Shown here: one piece after another, positions 49,354-57,451 of the stretch
Position numbering within the stretch: the stretch's first letter is position 1
Layout of the letters: each line of letters opens with the position of its first letter
NCBI RefSeq assembly: GCF_029382255.1
Contig: NZ_JARLLG010000003.1
Coordinates: 62,001 to 126,000 of the forward strand
Direction: 5' to 3'
DNA length: 64,000 bases
From: Isoptericola croceus
GTDB lineage: Bacteria > Actinomycetota > Actinomycetes > Actinomycetales > Cellulomonadaceae
Translations under genes and position numbers: made by a program
The notes under the pieces: generated by a model
What the model was told of the DNA's origin: nothing
The model's database searches: none
Seen by the model: only the letters and a program-made list of their open reading frames with translations

Positions 49354-50222
49354 CGCAGGCGTCGCGGCCGAGCCGGCCGGATGCGTCGATGACGCTCCTG
49401 GTCGAGGTGATGGAGAAACCGCTGGACGCGGGATACGCGGAGGCCGCGCGTCGCCGGGAAGCGGGGGAGACGCCGTCGCGTGGTGCGGGCACGCTCCTGC
49501 TGGTGCTGGTCGCCGTGCTCCTGGGCCTGATGACGGTCACCGCCGCCCAACAGCTGCGAGCGCCCTCGGAGGGGCCGTCGGCGCGCGAGGTGCTGGAGCA
49601 GGAGATCACCGACCGCCAGGCGACGGCGGACTCCCTGCGTGAGCAGGCGACGGCGCTGAACGGTGAGATCGAGGACCTGCAGTCCGAGGCGCTGTCCGTC
49701 ACGGACCGGGGCCTGCTGGATCAGCTGCGACTGGATGGCGTGGTGACCGGGGCGACCGCGGTGTCGGGTCCGGGCCTGCAGGTCACGCTGAGCGACAGCA
49801 GCGCGGACCTGGGAGCGGACGTCGCGGTCTCGGACACGCGTGTCCAGGCGGTGGACCTGCAGACGGTCGTCAACGCCCTGTGGGCCTCGGGGGCGGAGGC
49901 GATCAGCGTGGGCGGCCAGCGGCTGACGTCGCTGTCGGCGATCCGTCACGCGGGTGAGGCGATCCTGGTCGACCTGGTGCCGCTGCCCGGACCGTCGTAC
50001 GTGGTGAGCGCCGTCGGTGATCCGGAGGACATGCAGGCCGCGTACGCTCGGACCGGCGCACCGGCGTACACCCAGTTGCTGTCCACGGAGTGGGGGATCG
50101 GGTCGAGCATGTCGACCGTGGACGAGATCGAGCTGCCGAGCGTGGGTGGGCAAGGGCTGCGGTATGCGGAGCCGGTGGAGCCAGACCCAGAGGTGGAAGA
50201 GAGCCAGGAGGAGAACCCATGA
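49350..50222 (+). CDS. DUF881 protein (first copy)
   Basis: A 290-residue protein with an N-terminal cytoplasmic tail, one membrane helix (about 47-66), a predicted coiled coil (about 82-116, VLEQEITDRQATADSLREQA) and an extracytoplasmic DUF881 domain (ATAVSGPGLQVTLSDSSADL, ALWASGAEAISVGGQRLTSL). It matches Rv1823 in position. DUF881 proteins flank Sbp in many Actinobacteria and Firmicutes relatives, with a suspected role in division or envelope biology. It overlaps pgsA and sbp by four bases each. Confidence 0.87.
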   Translation: MTQASRPSRPDASMTLLVEVMEKPLDAGYAEAARRREAGETPSRGAGTLLLVLVAVLLGLMTVTAAQQLRAPSEGPSAREVLEQEITDRQATADSLREQATALNGEIEDLQSEALSVTDRGLLDQLRLDGVVTGATAVSGPGLQVTLSDSSADLGADVAVSDTRVQAVDLQTVVNALWASGAEAISVGGQRLTSLSAIRHAGEAILVDLVPLPGPSYVVSAVGDPEDMQAAYARTGAPAYTQLLSTEWGIGSSMSTVDEIELPSVGGQGLRYAEPVEPDPEVEESQEENP

Positions 50223-50551
50223 TCGCCGTCGTCGGGCTCGTGATCGGCGTGGTGGCAGGGCTCGTCCTGCACCCGACCGTGCCGGTCGCGTTGCAGCCGT
50301 ACCTGCCCATCGCCGTGGTGGCGGCGCTCGATGCGCTCTTCGGAGGGCTGCGCGCCAAGCTCGACGGGTTGTTCGACGACAAGGTCTTCGTGGTGTCCTT
50401 CTTGTCGAACGTTCTCGTGGCTGCGTTCATCGTCTTCCTCGGCGACCAGCTCGGTGTCGGTTCGCAGCTGTCGACGGCGGTGGTCGTGGTGCTGGGCATC
50501 CGCATCTTCTCCAACGCCGCGTCGATCCGACGGCACCTGTTCAAGGCATGA
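50219..50551 (+). CDS. sbp: Small basic protein Sbp (DUF1290)
   Basis: A 110-residue protein with three membrane helices. GVVAGLVLHPTVPVALQPYL, AVVAALDALFGGLRAKLDG and ASIRRHLFKA at the end are diagnostic for the Sbp/DUF1290 family. It lies between the two DUF881 genes and overlaps both by four bases, an arrangement kept from Mycobacterium to this organism. The role is unknown. The constant linkage suggests a complex with the DUF881 proteins. Confidence 0.88.
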   Translation: MIAVVGLVIGVVAGLVLHPTVPVALQPYLPIAVVAALDALFGGLRAKLDGLFDDKVFVVSFLSNVLVAAFIVFLGDQLGVGSQLSTAVVVVLGIRIFSNAASIRRHLFKA

Positions 50552-51624
50552 GCATGAGCGACGATCGCCACAGCTCCGAGGAGCCTCCCCGCACGCCGGA
50601 CGAATCTTCGCCGGACGAGGTGGACGGCGGCGTGCCGCAGGAACCGGCGGTGACCGCCGACACCGGCGGCTCACCCCAGCCTGTCGATCCGTTGGACCTG
50701 TCGGTGCCGGTGGCCTCGCTCGCCGGTCCGCAGGACGCGGGACAGGACGTCGGGAGCGCGACGGCCGACGTCGACGGAGCCTCGTCCCCGGACGAGGCAA
50801 GTGCGGGGTCGCCGCCCGGGACCTGGCCCGGGCCAGGAACCGGAGCAGCCCCGGGGGCGACCGAGGAGGAGAGCGTCGCCGGTGCGCCTGACCGGCCGGC
50901 ACCGCCGCGCGGGTGGCGCGCCGTGGCCCAAGCGATGCGTCCGCGGGCGAACCGGTCGCAGCTGCTCGCCGCCGTGCTGTGCGCAGCGCTCGGTTTTGCC
51001 CTGGTGGTCCAGGTTCAGCACTCGGCCCAGGATCCGCTGTCCTCGGCCCGTCAGGACGACCTGGTGCGGCTCCTGGACGAGGTGACGCAGCGTTCCGAAC
51101 AGCTGGCCGAGCAGGTCGCCGAGCTCTCCGGGACGCGCGACGAGCTGCAGTCAGGCACCGGTCAGGCGCAGGCTGCCGTCGACCTCGCGCAGGAGCGGGC
51201 CAGCTCTGAGGGCATCCTGTCGGGACGCCTGCCCGCCGTCGGCCCGGGGCTCGAGATCGTGGTGCGTGACCGCGACGGGCTCCTGGACGCCGCGAAGATG
51301 TTCAACGTGCTCGAGGAGCTGCGCAACGCCGGGGCCGAGGTCGTCGAGCTCAACGGTGTCCGCCTGGTGACCTCGACGTGGTTCCGCGACACCGAGGACG
51401 GGATCGTCGTCGACGACGAGGTGCTCGACTCCCCGTACCGGTGGACGGTCATCGGCGACCCCTCGACGCTCAGCCCCGCGCTGGAGATCCCCGGCGGTGC
51501 CCTGGCCACCGTCCGTACCGCCGGGGCAGAGGCCGCCACCACCGCGCACGACGAGATCGAGGTCACGGCGGTCCGTGAACCGCCCGAGCCTCGGTACGCC
51601 ACCCCGCAGACCCCCGAGGGGTGA
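50548..51624 (+). CDS. DUF881 protein (second copy, long acidic N-terminus)
   Basis: A 358-residue protein. Residues 1-125 are disordered and rich in Ser/Pro/Asp/Glu/Gly, longer than in most homologues. A membrane helix (about 139-156), a coiled coil (about 167-215) and the DUF881 domain (LPAVGPGLEIVVRDRDGLLD, NVLEELRNAGAEVVELNGVR) follow. It corresponds to Rv1825. It overlaps sbp by four bases. After it the mycobacterial order would have gcvH, which is missing here. Confidence 0.86.
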   Translation: MSMSDDRHSSEEPPRTPDESSPDEVDGGVPQEPAVTADTGGSPQPVDPLDLSVPVASLAGPQDAGQDVGSATADVDGASSPDEASAGSPPGTWPGPGTGAAPGATEEESVAGAPDRPAPPRGWRAVAQAMRPRANRSQLLAAVLCAALGFALVVQVQHSAQDPLSSARQDDLVRLLDEVTQRSEQLAEQVAELSGTRDELQSGTGQAQAAVDLAQERASSEGILSGRLPAVGPGLEIVVRDRDGLLDAAKMFNVLEELRNAGAEVVELNGVRLVTSTWFRDTEDGIVVDDEVLDSPYRWTVIGDPSTLSPALEIPGGALATVRTAGAEAATTAHDEIEVTAVREPPEPRYATPQTPEG

Positions 51625-51725
51625 CCGCCACGGCCGCTCGCGCGGCTTCCCGCATCAGCGGGTGAGAGGGTAGGTTTGATGGACGACGGCGCACGTCGGA
51701 CCGCCCGACCCAGCCAGGAGGACTG

Positions 51726-52199
51726 ATGACGGACCCCCGCGCACTTCCGCACCAGACGGGTGTCGACACGACGGCCCACCTCGGCAGGCTCGGCGCGCCC
51801 GCGGAGGAGCAGGCGCCCCGCATCCCGCTGACCGCGGAGGAGAGCGCTGCCGTGGCTGCCCTACCGAGGCACTCCGCGCTGCTCGTGGTGCAGTACGGCT
51901 CCGGCGCCGTCGGCGAGCGCTTCCTGCTCGACTCCGACCGCACGGTCGCCGGCCGCAGCGAGAACGCGGACATCTTCCTCGACGACGTCACGGTCTCGCG
52001 CAAGCACGCTGAGTTCGTCCGCGAGGGTGACCGGTTCGTCGTGCGCGACATCGGTTCGCTGAACGGCACCTACGTGAACCGGGATCGCATCGACGGCGCG
52101 ACGCTCAGTACGGGCGACGAGGTGCAGATCGGCAAGTTCCGCATGTCCTTCCACGCGAGCCCGCAGGCGCCGCGGGACACCCAGGCGCCGGTTCCGTGA
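51726..52199 (+). CDS. garA: FHA-domain regulator GarA
   Basis: A 157-residue forkhead-associated protein that in mycobacteria controls 2-oxoglutarate and glutamate metabolism. An N-terminal DTT pair at residues 14-16 (VDTTAHLGRL) matches the threonines that Ser/Thr kinases phosphorylate in GarA. The FHA domain shows TVAGRSENADIFLDDVTVSR followed by KHAEFV and SLNGTYVNRDRI. It has an ATG start after AGGAGG. A TAGGTT box (51671-51676) may be its promoter. The stop overlaps the MerR gene by four bases. Confidence 0.92.
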   Translation: MTDPRALPHQTGVDTTAHLGRLGAPAEEQAPRIPLTAEESAAVAALPRHSALLVVQYGSGAVGERFLLDSDRTVAGRSENADIFLDDVTVSRKHAEFVREGDRFVVRDIGSLNGTYVNRDRIDGATLSTGDEVQIGKFRMSFHASPQAPRDTQAPVP

Positions 52200-52942
52200 C
52201 GGTCGGGGCCGGGATCGAGCCGGTCCCGGAGCCTGACGACGCCCAGGAACCCTGGCCTCGCGGGATCTCGCGACAGGCCTCGATGCGCATCTCGGACGTC
52301 CTCGGCCAGCTGCGCGGTGACTTCCCGTCGGTCTCGCACTCCAAGCTGCGCTTCCTCGAGGAGCAGGGGCTCATCACACCCGTGCGCACGCCGGCGGGCT
52401 ACCGGCAGTACAGCCCGTCCGACGTCGAACGCCTGCGCTTCGTCCTGGCCGAGCAGCGTGACTCCTACCTGCCGCTGAAGGTCATCAAGGAACGACTCGC
52501 GGCGATGGACGCAGGCGAGCCGGCGCCGGGCCCGGCGCCGCGGCTGGCCCCACCGGCAGACGACGCCGCCGAGCCGGCCAGGCGGCGATGGACCGTGGAA
52601 TCCCTGTCCGACGCGACCAGCACCTCGCCGGACTTCGTGCGGTCGTTGGTCACGGCCGGCGTCCTGCGCACCTCCTCGGGCTATCTCGACGCCGGAGCGC
52701 CCGACGTGGTGCGGATCGCCACCCGCTTGGCCGAGCACGGCATCGAGCCGCGGCACCTGCGGCCGCTGCGCTCCTCGGCCGACCGTCATGTCGGGCTCGT
52801 CGACCAGGTCGTGGCCCCGTACCGCAGTCAGCAGACGACGGACGGGCGCGCACACGCCGCCGGTCTCGCCGAGGAGCTCGGCGACCTCGTGGCTCGACTG
52901 CACAGCATCTGGGTGCGCGAGGGCACCTCCCACCTACGCTGA
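52196..52942 (+). CDS. ftsR: MerR-family regulator, FtsR/Rv1828-like
   Basis: A 248-residue regulator. The MerR helix-turn-helix reads MRISDVLGQLRGDFPSVSHS followed by KLRFLEEQGLITPVRTPAGY and SPSDVERLRFVLAEQRD. Position after garA matches Rv1828 of M. tuberculosis and FtsR of Corynebacterium glutamicum, which activates ftsZ. The C-terminal domain (SDATSTSPDFVRSLVTAGVL) is the dimer/effector part. GTG start in a GTGA overlap. Its own targets here are inferred only from homology. Confidence 0.85.
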   Translation: MTVGAGIEPVPEPDDAQEPWPRGISRQASMRISDVLGQLRGDFPSVSHSKLRFLEEQGLITPVRTPAGYRQYSPSDVERLRFVLAEQRDSYLPLKVIKERLAAMDAGEPAPGPAPRLAPPADDAAEPARRRWTVESLSDATSTSPDFVRSLVTAGVLRTSSGYLDAGAPDVVRIATRLAEHGIEPRHLRPLRSSADRHVGLVDQVVAPYRSQQTTDGRAHAAGLAEELGDLVARLHSIWVREGTSHLR

Positions 52943-52994
52943 GGCCACGCCCCCGCCACACAGGCCTCTAGGAGCGGGTGGCGTGGTGCCGTAA

Positions 52995-53007
52995 TACCGT
53001 TGATCGC
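52995..53007 (+). promoter_or_regulatory. Leaderless -10 box of the nuclease gene
   Basis: TACCGT (52995-53000) ends 7 nt before GTG 53008 and decides that start over the internal ATG at 53038. Confidence 0.5.
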
Positions 53008-53562
53008 GTGGAGAGCGACGACGGGACCGAGGCGCCGATGGTGCCGGTCGAGGTGCTCGGGGTGCGGCAGCAGCAACGCGATCAGGAGATCGTGGTCCTG
53101 CTGTTCGACACCGCGGCCGAGCTCGCCGTGCCGATCGTGATCGGCGCGCGCGAGGCCTCTGCCATCGCCATGGCCCAGGCAGGTGTCGTCACACCCCGAC
53201 CGATGACGCACGATCTCCTGCGCGACCTGCTCGGTGCGGTCGGTGTCGAGCTGGACCGGGTCGAGATCGTCGCACTCGACGGCGGGATCTTCTTCGCCGA
53301 GCTGGTGCTGTCCACGGGTGTCCGGCTCGACTCGCGAGCCTCGGACGCGATCGCCCTGGCCGTACGGACCGAGAGCCCTGTGCTCTGCTCCGCAGAGGTC
53401 GTCGCAGCCGCAGGTGTCGAGGTGGTCGACCTCGACCAGCAGAAGGAGGTCGAGAAGTTCCGCGACTTCCTCGATCACGTCACCGCCGAGGACTTCACGA
53501 CAACGGAGGGCCCCACCGACACCGGGGACGACACACCCCCTGGACCCTCAGGTCCAACCTGA
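53008..53562 (+). CDS. Bifunctional nuclease (DUF151) family protein
   Basis: A 184-residue protein with the BFN/DUF151 fold: VPVEVLGVRQQQRDQEIVVL, VPIVIGAREASAIAMAQAG, PMTHDLLRDLLGAVGVELDR, and the DSRASDAIALAVR signature. Plant and bacterial members degrade RNA and DNA in vitro. The C-terminal 30 residues are an acidic Thr/Pro-rich tail. It lies between the two MerR genes, matching Rv1829. GTG 53008 is used on the strength of the -10 box. ATG 53038 is an alternative. Confidence 0.87.
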   Translation: MESDDGTEAPMVPVEVLGVRQQQRDQEIVVLLFDTAAELAVPIVIGAREASAIAMAQAGVVTPRPMTHDLLRDLLGAVGVELDRVEIVALDGGIFFAELVLSTGVRLDSRASDAIALAVRTESPVLCSAEVVAAAGVEVVDLDQQKEVEKFRDFLDHVTAEDFTTTEGPTDTGDDTPPGPSGPT

Positions 53563-53676
53563 ATGTTGCGGGCTATGGTGGCTCCACAACCCTCTACCGA
53601 AGGTTCAAGGTCGCCACGACAGATCACGTTTGGGCACCGGTCCGGCGACACGCCGAACGTCTCGAGGGCCACGTCG

Positions 53677-53705
53677 TTGACGGCCCCCTGAGGCGGTCCT
53701 AGCGT
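53677..53705 (+). promoter_or_regulatory. Promoter of the second MerR gene
   Basis: TTGACG (53677-53682), a 17-bp spacer and TAGCGT (53700-53705) form a near-consensus promoter ending 23 nt before GTG 53729, with GGAGG as ribosome site. The spacer is where MerR-type regulators bind. Confidence 0.65.
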
Positions 53706-53728
53706 GGAATCGACATCTTGGAGGCACA

Positions 53729-54316
53729 GTGAACAGCAGCGGTGAGGCGAGCGTCGAGGCCGGCGCAGCGCCGACCGGCGCCCAAGGGCTTCTCTTCGGT
53801 GAGGACCTCACGGAGCAGGACGGCGGCACCGGCTACCGCGGCACGACGGCCTGCCGGGTGGCGGGCATCACGTACCGGCAGCTCGACTACTGGGCGCGTA
53901 CCGCCCTGGTCGAACCGTCGATCCGGTCGGCGAGCGGCTCCGGCACGCACCGGCTCTACAGCTTCCGGGACATCCTGGTCCTCAAGGTCGTCAAGCGGCT
54001 GCTCGACACCGGGGTGTCACTGCAGCAGATCCGCAGCGCGGTGACGCACCTGCGCGAGCGAGGAGTCGACGACCTGGCGCAGATCACGCTGATGAGCGAC
54101 GGGGCTTCGGTCTACGAGTGCACGTCACCGGACGAGGTTGTCGACCTCGTCCAAGGAGGCCAGGGCGTCTTCGGCATCGCCGTGGGGCGGGTGTGGCGCG
54201 AGATCGAGGGAACGCTGTCCCAGATGCCGACCGAGTCGCTCGATGACGACGAGCACGACCGGCCGCACGGCGACGACGAGCTCGCAGCCCGCCGTCGGGC
54301 ACGTCACGTGGGCTGA
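53729..54316 (+). CDS. MerR-family regulator, Rv1830 (ResR/McdR)-like
   Basis: A 195-residue regulator with a flexible N-terminal 35 residues and a winged helix-turn-helix (GYRGTTACRVAGITYRQLDY, then GSGTHRLYSFRDILVLKVVK). A coiled dimerisation helix region follows (GVSLQQIRSAVTHLRERGVD). The C-terminal part resembles Rv1830, called ResR or McdR in mycobacteria, where it affects division timing and antibiotic survival. It ends the conserved pgsA-to-MerR block and faces the next gene across 7 bp. The promoter is its own (53677-53705). Confidence 0.86.
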   Translation: MNSSGEASVEAGAAPTGAQGLLFGEDLTEQDGGTGYRGTTACRVAGITYRQLDYWARTALVEPSIRSASGSGTHRLYSFRDILVLKVVKRLLDTGVSLQQIRSAVTHLRERGVDDLAQITLMSDGASVYECTSPDEVVDLVQGGQGVFGIAVGRVWREIEGTLSQMPTESLDDDEHDRPHGDDELAARRRARHVG

Positions 54317-54323
54317 GCGCGAC

Positions 54324-55604
54324 TCAGAGCAGCGGTTCGAGGGGCTCGAGGACCCGTTCGGCGATCTTGGTGAGGGCCGAGCGTTCGCGCCACTGCTCGT
54401 ACGTCAGCTCGCGGGCGTTGGACTCGTCCATCCGGAAGACCTCCTCCAGGCGGCTCGCCAACCCAGGGTCGACGATCTCGAGGTTGATCTCGTAGTTGCC
54501 GGTCAGGCTCAGCCGATCGATGTTCGCGGTACCGACCGTGGACCAGCGGCCGTCGATGGTCGCGGTCTTGGCGTGCACCATGGCGCCCTCGTACAGCATG
54601 ATGCGTACCCCGCCGCGCAGGAGCTTGGTGTACCGGCCGCGAGCGAGCCAGTCCGCCAGGGAGTGGTTCGAGCGCTCGGGCACCAGCACCCGGACGTCCA
54701 CTCCGCGCGCCGCCGCGGCCAGCAGCGCGTCGAGGATGTCGCGGTCGGGGATGAAGTAGGCCTGGGTGATGTAGACGTGGCTCGTGGCGCGGTCGATCGC
54801 GTCCAGGTAGAGGCCGCGGATCGGGAAGACGAGGTCGCTGGGCGCGTTGCGGGCGGCCCGCAGGCTGGGCTGCCAGTGCTCGGCCCCCTTGTCCTGCAGC
54901 ACGGGATGCCTGGGCTTGCGCCAGCGGTTCCAGAAGTCCACGAAGGCGTTCTGCAGCTCCCACGTGGCCCTGCCCTGCAGCCGCAGGTGCGTGTCCCGCC
55001 ACTTGGTGGCGTACTCCTCGCCGATGTTGTACCCCCCGACGAAGGCGACCTCGCCGTCCACGACCAGGATCTTGCGGTGGTCCCGTCCCGAGCGGCGCAC
55101 GTTGAGGGTCAGGAGGCCGGCCCGCAGGGCGGGGAAGCGCAGCACGTGGATCTGCGGGGGAAAGTGGAAGAAGGTCTGCGGGACCACCAGGTTGGCGAAA
55201 CCGTCGTAGATGACGTAGACCTCGACGCCTCGCGCGGCGGCGGCCGAGACCGCCTGCTTGAACCGTTCGCCGGTGGCGTCGCCCTTCCAGATGTAGGTCT
55301 CGAGGAACACGGTGTGCTGCGCTGCCTCGATCGCCTCGATCATGGCGTCGAACAGGTCGGCTCCGTACGTGTACAGAGTGGCGATGTCGCCGTCGACGGT
55401 CGTCGAGGTCGGTGGCGCCGTGGGGAACTTGCTGTCCAGGGGATAGCGCTGGCCGCGGATCTTGTCGGCGACCATGACGGCGGCGCCGGCTGCGAGCGGC
55501 ACGGCGGCAGCGAGCAGGGCTGCCCGTCCCGCGGACCTGCCGATGCGCCGCCAGTCGACCTGGATACGGACCGGGGACACGGGGGACTGCAGCGAGCTGG
55601 GCAC
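54324..55604 (-). CDS. cls: Phospholipase D family cardiolipin synthase-like protein
   Basis: A 426-residue protein with one N-terminal membrane helix (about 28-45) and two HKD phospholipase D motifs: HRKILVVDGEVAFVGGYNIG and HAKTATIDGRWSTVGTANID. Two such motifs in this spacing are typical of ClsA/ClsB-type cardiolipin synthases, which condense phosphatidylglycerol. The WRDTHLRLQGRATWELQNAF segment between them also fits. GTG 55604 lies 6 nt after a TAGCGT box, so it is probably leaderless. A general phosphodiesterase role is less likely. Confidence 0.87.
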   Translation of the reverse strand: MPSSLQSPVSPVRIQVDWRRIGRSAGRAALLAAAVPLAAGAAVMVADKIRGQRYPLDSKFPTAPPTSTTVDGDIATLYTYGADLFDAMIEAIEAAQHTVFLETYIWKGDATGERFKQAVSAAAARGVEVYVIYDGFANLVVPQTFFHFPPQIHVLRFPALRAGLLTLNVRRSGRDHRKILVVDGEVAFVGGYNIGEEYATKWRDTHLRLQGRATWELQNAFVDFWNRWRKPRHPVLQDKGAEHWQPSLRAARNAPSDLVFPIRGLYLDAIDRATSHVYITQAYFIPDRDILDALLAAAARGVDVRVLVPERSNHSLADWLARGRYTKLLRGGVRIMLYEGAMVHAKTATIDGRWSTVGTANIDRLSLTGNYEINLEIVDPGLASRLEEVFRMDESNARELTYEQWRERSALTKIAERVLEPLEPLL

Positions 55605-55616
55605 GACCTCACGCTA
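55605..55616 (-). promoter_or_regulatory. Leaderless -10 box of cls
   Basis: On the minus strand TAGCGT (55611-55616) precedes the cls GTG by 6 nt and lies inside or against the end of the recombinase gene. Confidence 0.5.
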
Positions 55617-56733
55617 GCGGCGACGACGCCGTAGCGCCTGGTGATTCGACGAATGCACCGGGTGAGACCTCTTGCAGCGCGGCGGCCAGCGGGTGGGTAC
55701 GGATGGCGGCGGCGAGCTCACCGTCGATCCTGTCGAGGTAGGCACCCGTGGTGGCGATGGATGCGTGCCCGAGTAGTTCCGCGACGACCTTCACGTCCCA
55801 CCCGTCGGCCACGAGCAGGGTCGCGGTGGTGTGGCGCAGCGCGTGCGGGGTGGCCGGTCGGCGGTAGACGTCAGGCATGCGGTCGACGGCGCGGGCGAGG
55901 AGCGCGCGGATCGCCTGGGTGTCGATCCGGCGACCCCGCCAGGACAGCAGCAGCGCGCGCTGGGCATCGGGGTCGTCGGGCCTTCTGGCGGCCAGGCGCG
56001 GGCGCAGAGCGGTCAGGTACTCCTCGAGCGCCTCTGCCAACGGTGGGCTCAGGGCGACGGTGCGGTGGGTTCCCCCCTTGCCGATGATCCGCCAGCGTGT
56101 CTCGGCGGGCTCACGGGTGAAGTCGGCGACGTCCGCGCGAGCGAGCTCGGAGACGCGTGGGCCGAGCACGAGCAGGAGGGCGACGACGAGGCGGTCTCGT
56201 GCCGACAGGACCTGGTCGCGGCGCCGGCTGGCGTGCCGTGCCGGCGCGGTGCCCGGATTCGCCGGGGCGGCCTGGACGGTGCTCAGCAGGGCGCCGGCGG
56301 CGGCGGCCGAGAGCGCGGTCCGTTCCACGCGGAGCCGGCCGCGGCTCTTCGCGGGCGGCGATGCCCACTGCATCGGGTCGGCCTGCACCCAGCACTGCCG
56401 GGCGGCGTGGCTGAAGAACCGTCGCACCGACTGGCGGAAGCGGTTGACCGTCGCCGTCGAGCGCCCGGGGCCAGGCTTGCGCTCCGGGTCCGCGTACCGG
56501 CCGTCCGGGTCGGCCTGGTACCGCACGAGCGCGTCGTCGAGGTCCTCGCCGGTGACGTCGTCCAAAATCCTGTCGGCACCGAGGAGGGTGACGAGCTCGG
56601 TGATGTCGCGGGCGTACGACCGCTCGGTCGTGGGGGAGAGGACGCCCCGTACGGCATCCACCCGGACCGCGGACAGATACCTCTCGGCAGCCCGTGCGAC
56701 GGTGAGCCGCTCGAGTCGGGGTGGTGCGACCAA
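55609..56733 (-). CDS. Tyrosine recombinase (XerC/D-like)
   Basis: A 374-residue site-specific recombinase. The N-terminal SAM-like core-binding domain (RSYARDITELVTLLGADRIL) is longer than in XerC/XerD. The catalytic residues are complete: R in LGPRVSELARAD, K in IGKGGTHRTVAL, H-x-x-R in TPHALRHTTATLL, H in LLGHASIATTGAY and the tyrosine in that same motif. TTG 56733 follows AGGAGGG by 8 nt. It borders a region of foreign and broken genes, so it may be an integrase rather than the dif-site recombinase. No att sites were identified. Confidence 0.83.
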   Translation of the reverse strand: MVAPPRLERLTVARAAERYLSAVRVDAVRGVLSPTTERSYARDITELVTLLGADRILDDVTGEDLDDALVRYQADPDGRYADPERKPGPGRSTATVNRFRQSVRRFFSHAARQCWVQADPMQWASPPAKSRGRLRVERTALSAAAAGALLSTVQAAPANPGTAPARHASRRRDQVLSARDRLVVALLLVLGPRVSELARADVADFTREPAETRWRIIGKGGTHRTVALSPPLAEALEEYLTALRPRLAARRPDDPDAQRALLLSWRGRRIDTQAIRALLARAVDRMPDVYRRPATPHALRHTTATLLVADGWDVKVVAELLGHASIATTGAYLDRIDGELAAAIRTHPLAAALQEVSPGAFVESPGATASSPLA

Positions 56734-56963
56734 CGGATTTCCCTCCTGTGACCTGCGGCATCGTCAGGTTCCAGCGTAGGGCGGACTACCGACACGAGCT
56801 GGGGCGGAGGTGGGCTGGCGTCCGTGGCGGTCACCACTGTGTTGCACTAAACACAATGGTTTGCGCGCTATGTCCGATTAGAGGCTACGCCACCTGTGAT
56901 CGCACCGCCAGAGCAGGAGGCCGGACGTAGATGTCATCATGGGCGGAGAGCCTGGCACGGCTC

Positions 56964-57004
56964 CCGGACGAGGGTTGCCGTACCCGGAGTGCGACAAGAC
57001 GGCA
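56964..57004 (+). promoter_or_regulatory. Guanidine-III (ykkC-III) riboswitch
   Basis: The stretch carries CCGGACGAGG, then GCCGTACCCGG and GACAAGACGGCA in the order and spacing of the guanidine-III aptamer. CCGG/CCGG form P1, and GCCGT pairs with ACGGC as the pseudoknot. The GGGGAG ribosome site (57007-57012) of the SMR gene begins 3 nt after the aptamer, so guanidinium binding would control translation. The match to the known Thermobifida fusca aptamer, as I remember it, is nearly exact. Confidence 0.93.
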
Positions 57005-57020
57005 TCGGGGAGTGAGCGCG

Positions 57021-57338
57021 ATGTCGTGGACGATCTTGGTGATCTCGGGTGCGCTGGAGGCCGTGTGGGCCACGGCGCTGGGCCGTTCCGAGGGATTCTC
57101 GCGGCCTGGCCCGAGCGTCGTGTTCGCCGTGAGCCTGCTGGCGAGCATGGCGGGACTCGCGTACGCGTTGCGGGACCTGCCGGTGGGCACGGCGTACGCC
57201 GTCTGGGTGGGCATCGGTGCGTCACTGACGGCCGGCTACGCGATGATCACCGGAGCCGAGCCGATGACGGTCGTACGCATCGCGCTCATCCTGGGCATCG
57301 TCGGGTGCGTCGCGGGGTTGAAGCTGACGGCGCACTGA
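57021..57338 (+). CDS. sugE: SMR-family guanidinium exporter (Gdx/SugE type)
   Basis: A 105-residue small multidrug resistance protein with four membrane helices. The proton/substrate-coupling glutamate is E13 in SGALEAVWATALGRSEGFSR, a Gdx-type signature, and the PVGTAYAVWVGIGA loop is present. Gdx proteins work as antiparallel dimers exchanging guanidinium for protons. ATG 57021 follows GGGGAG by 8 nt. The guanidine-III riboswitch directly upstream makes guanidinium export the most likely role, in place of generic quaternary amine resistance. Confidence 0.93.
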   Translation: MSWTILVISGALEAVWATALGRSEGFSRPGPSVVFAVSLLASMAGLAYALRDLPVGTAYAVWVGIGASLTAGYAMITGAEPMTVVRIALILGIVGCVAGLKLTAH

Positions 57339-57393
57339 CGTCGGCCTCGGTGAGGGGACCGGCGACCGCCGGACCGCGCCGGCTCAGCGTCGC

Positions 57394-57416
57394 CATAATG
57401 ACATAATGTGCATTAT
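57394..57416. repeat. AT-rich direct and inverted repeat
   Basis: CATAATG occurs twice (57394-57400 and 57402-57408). The second forms the perfect inverted repeat ATAATG-TG-CATTAT (57403-57416). In a GC-rich region this resembles a repressor site, perhaps a relic operator. Both flanking genes end towards it. Confidence 0.5.
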
Positions 57417-57451
57417 CGGCGAGGCGGCTCGGAGTGCGTCCAGGGTCTTGC

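Noticed and set aside
55609-56733. Naming the recombinase xerC or xerD
   Set aside because: Catalytic residues fit, but the N-terminal domain is longer than usual and the surroundings suggest mobile DNA, so the housekeeping name is not justified.
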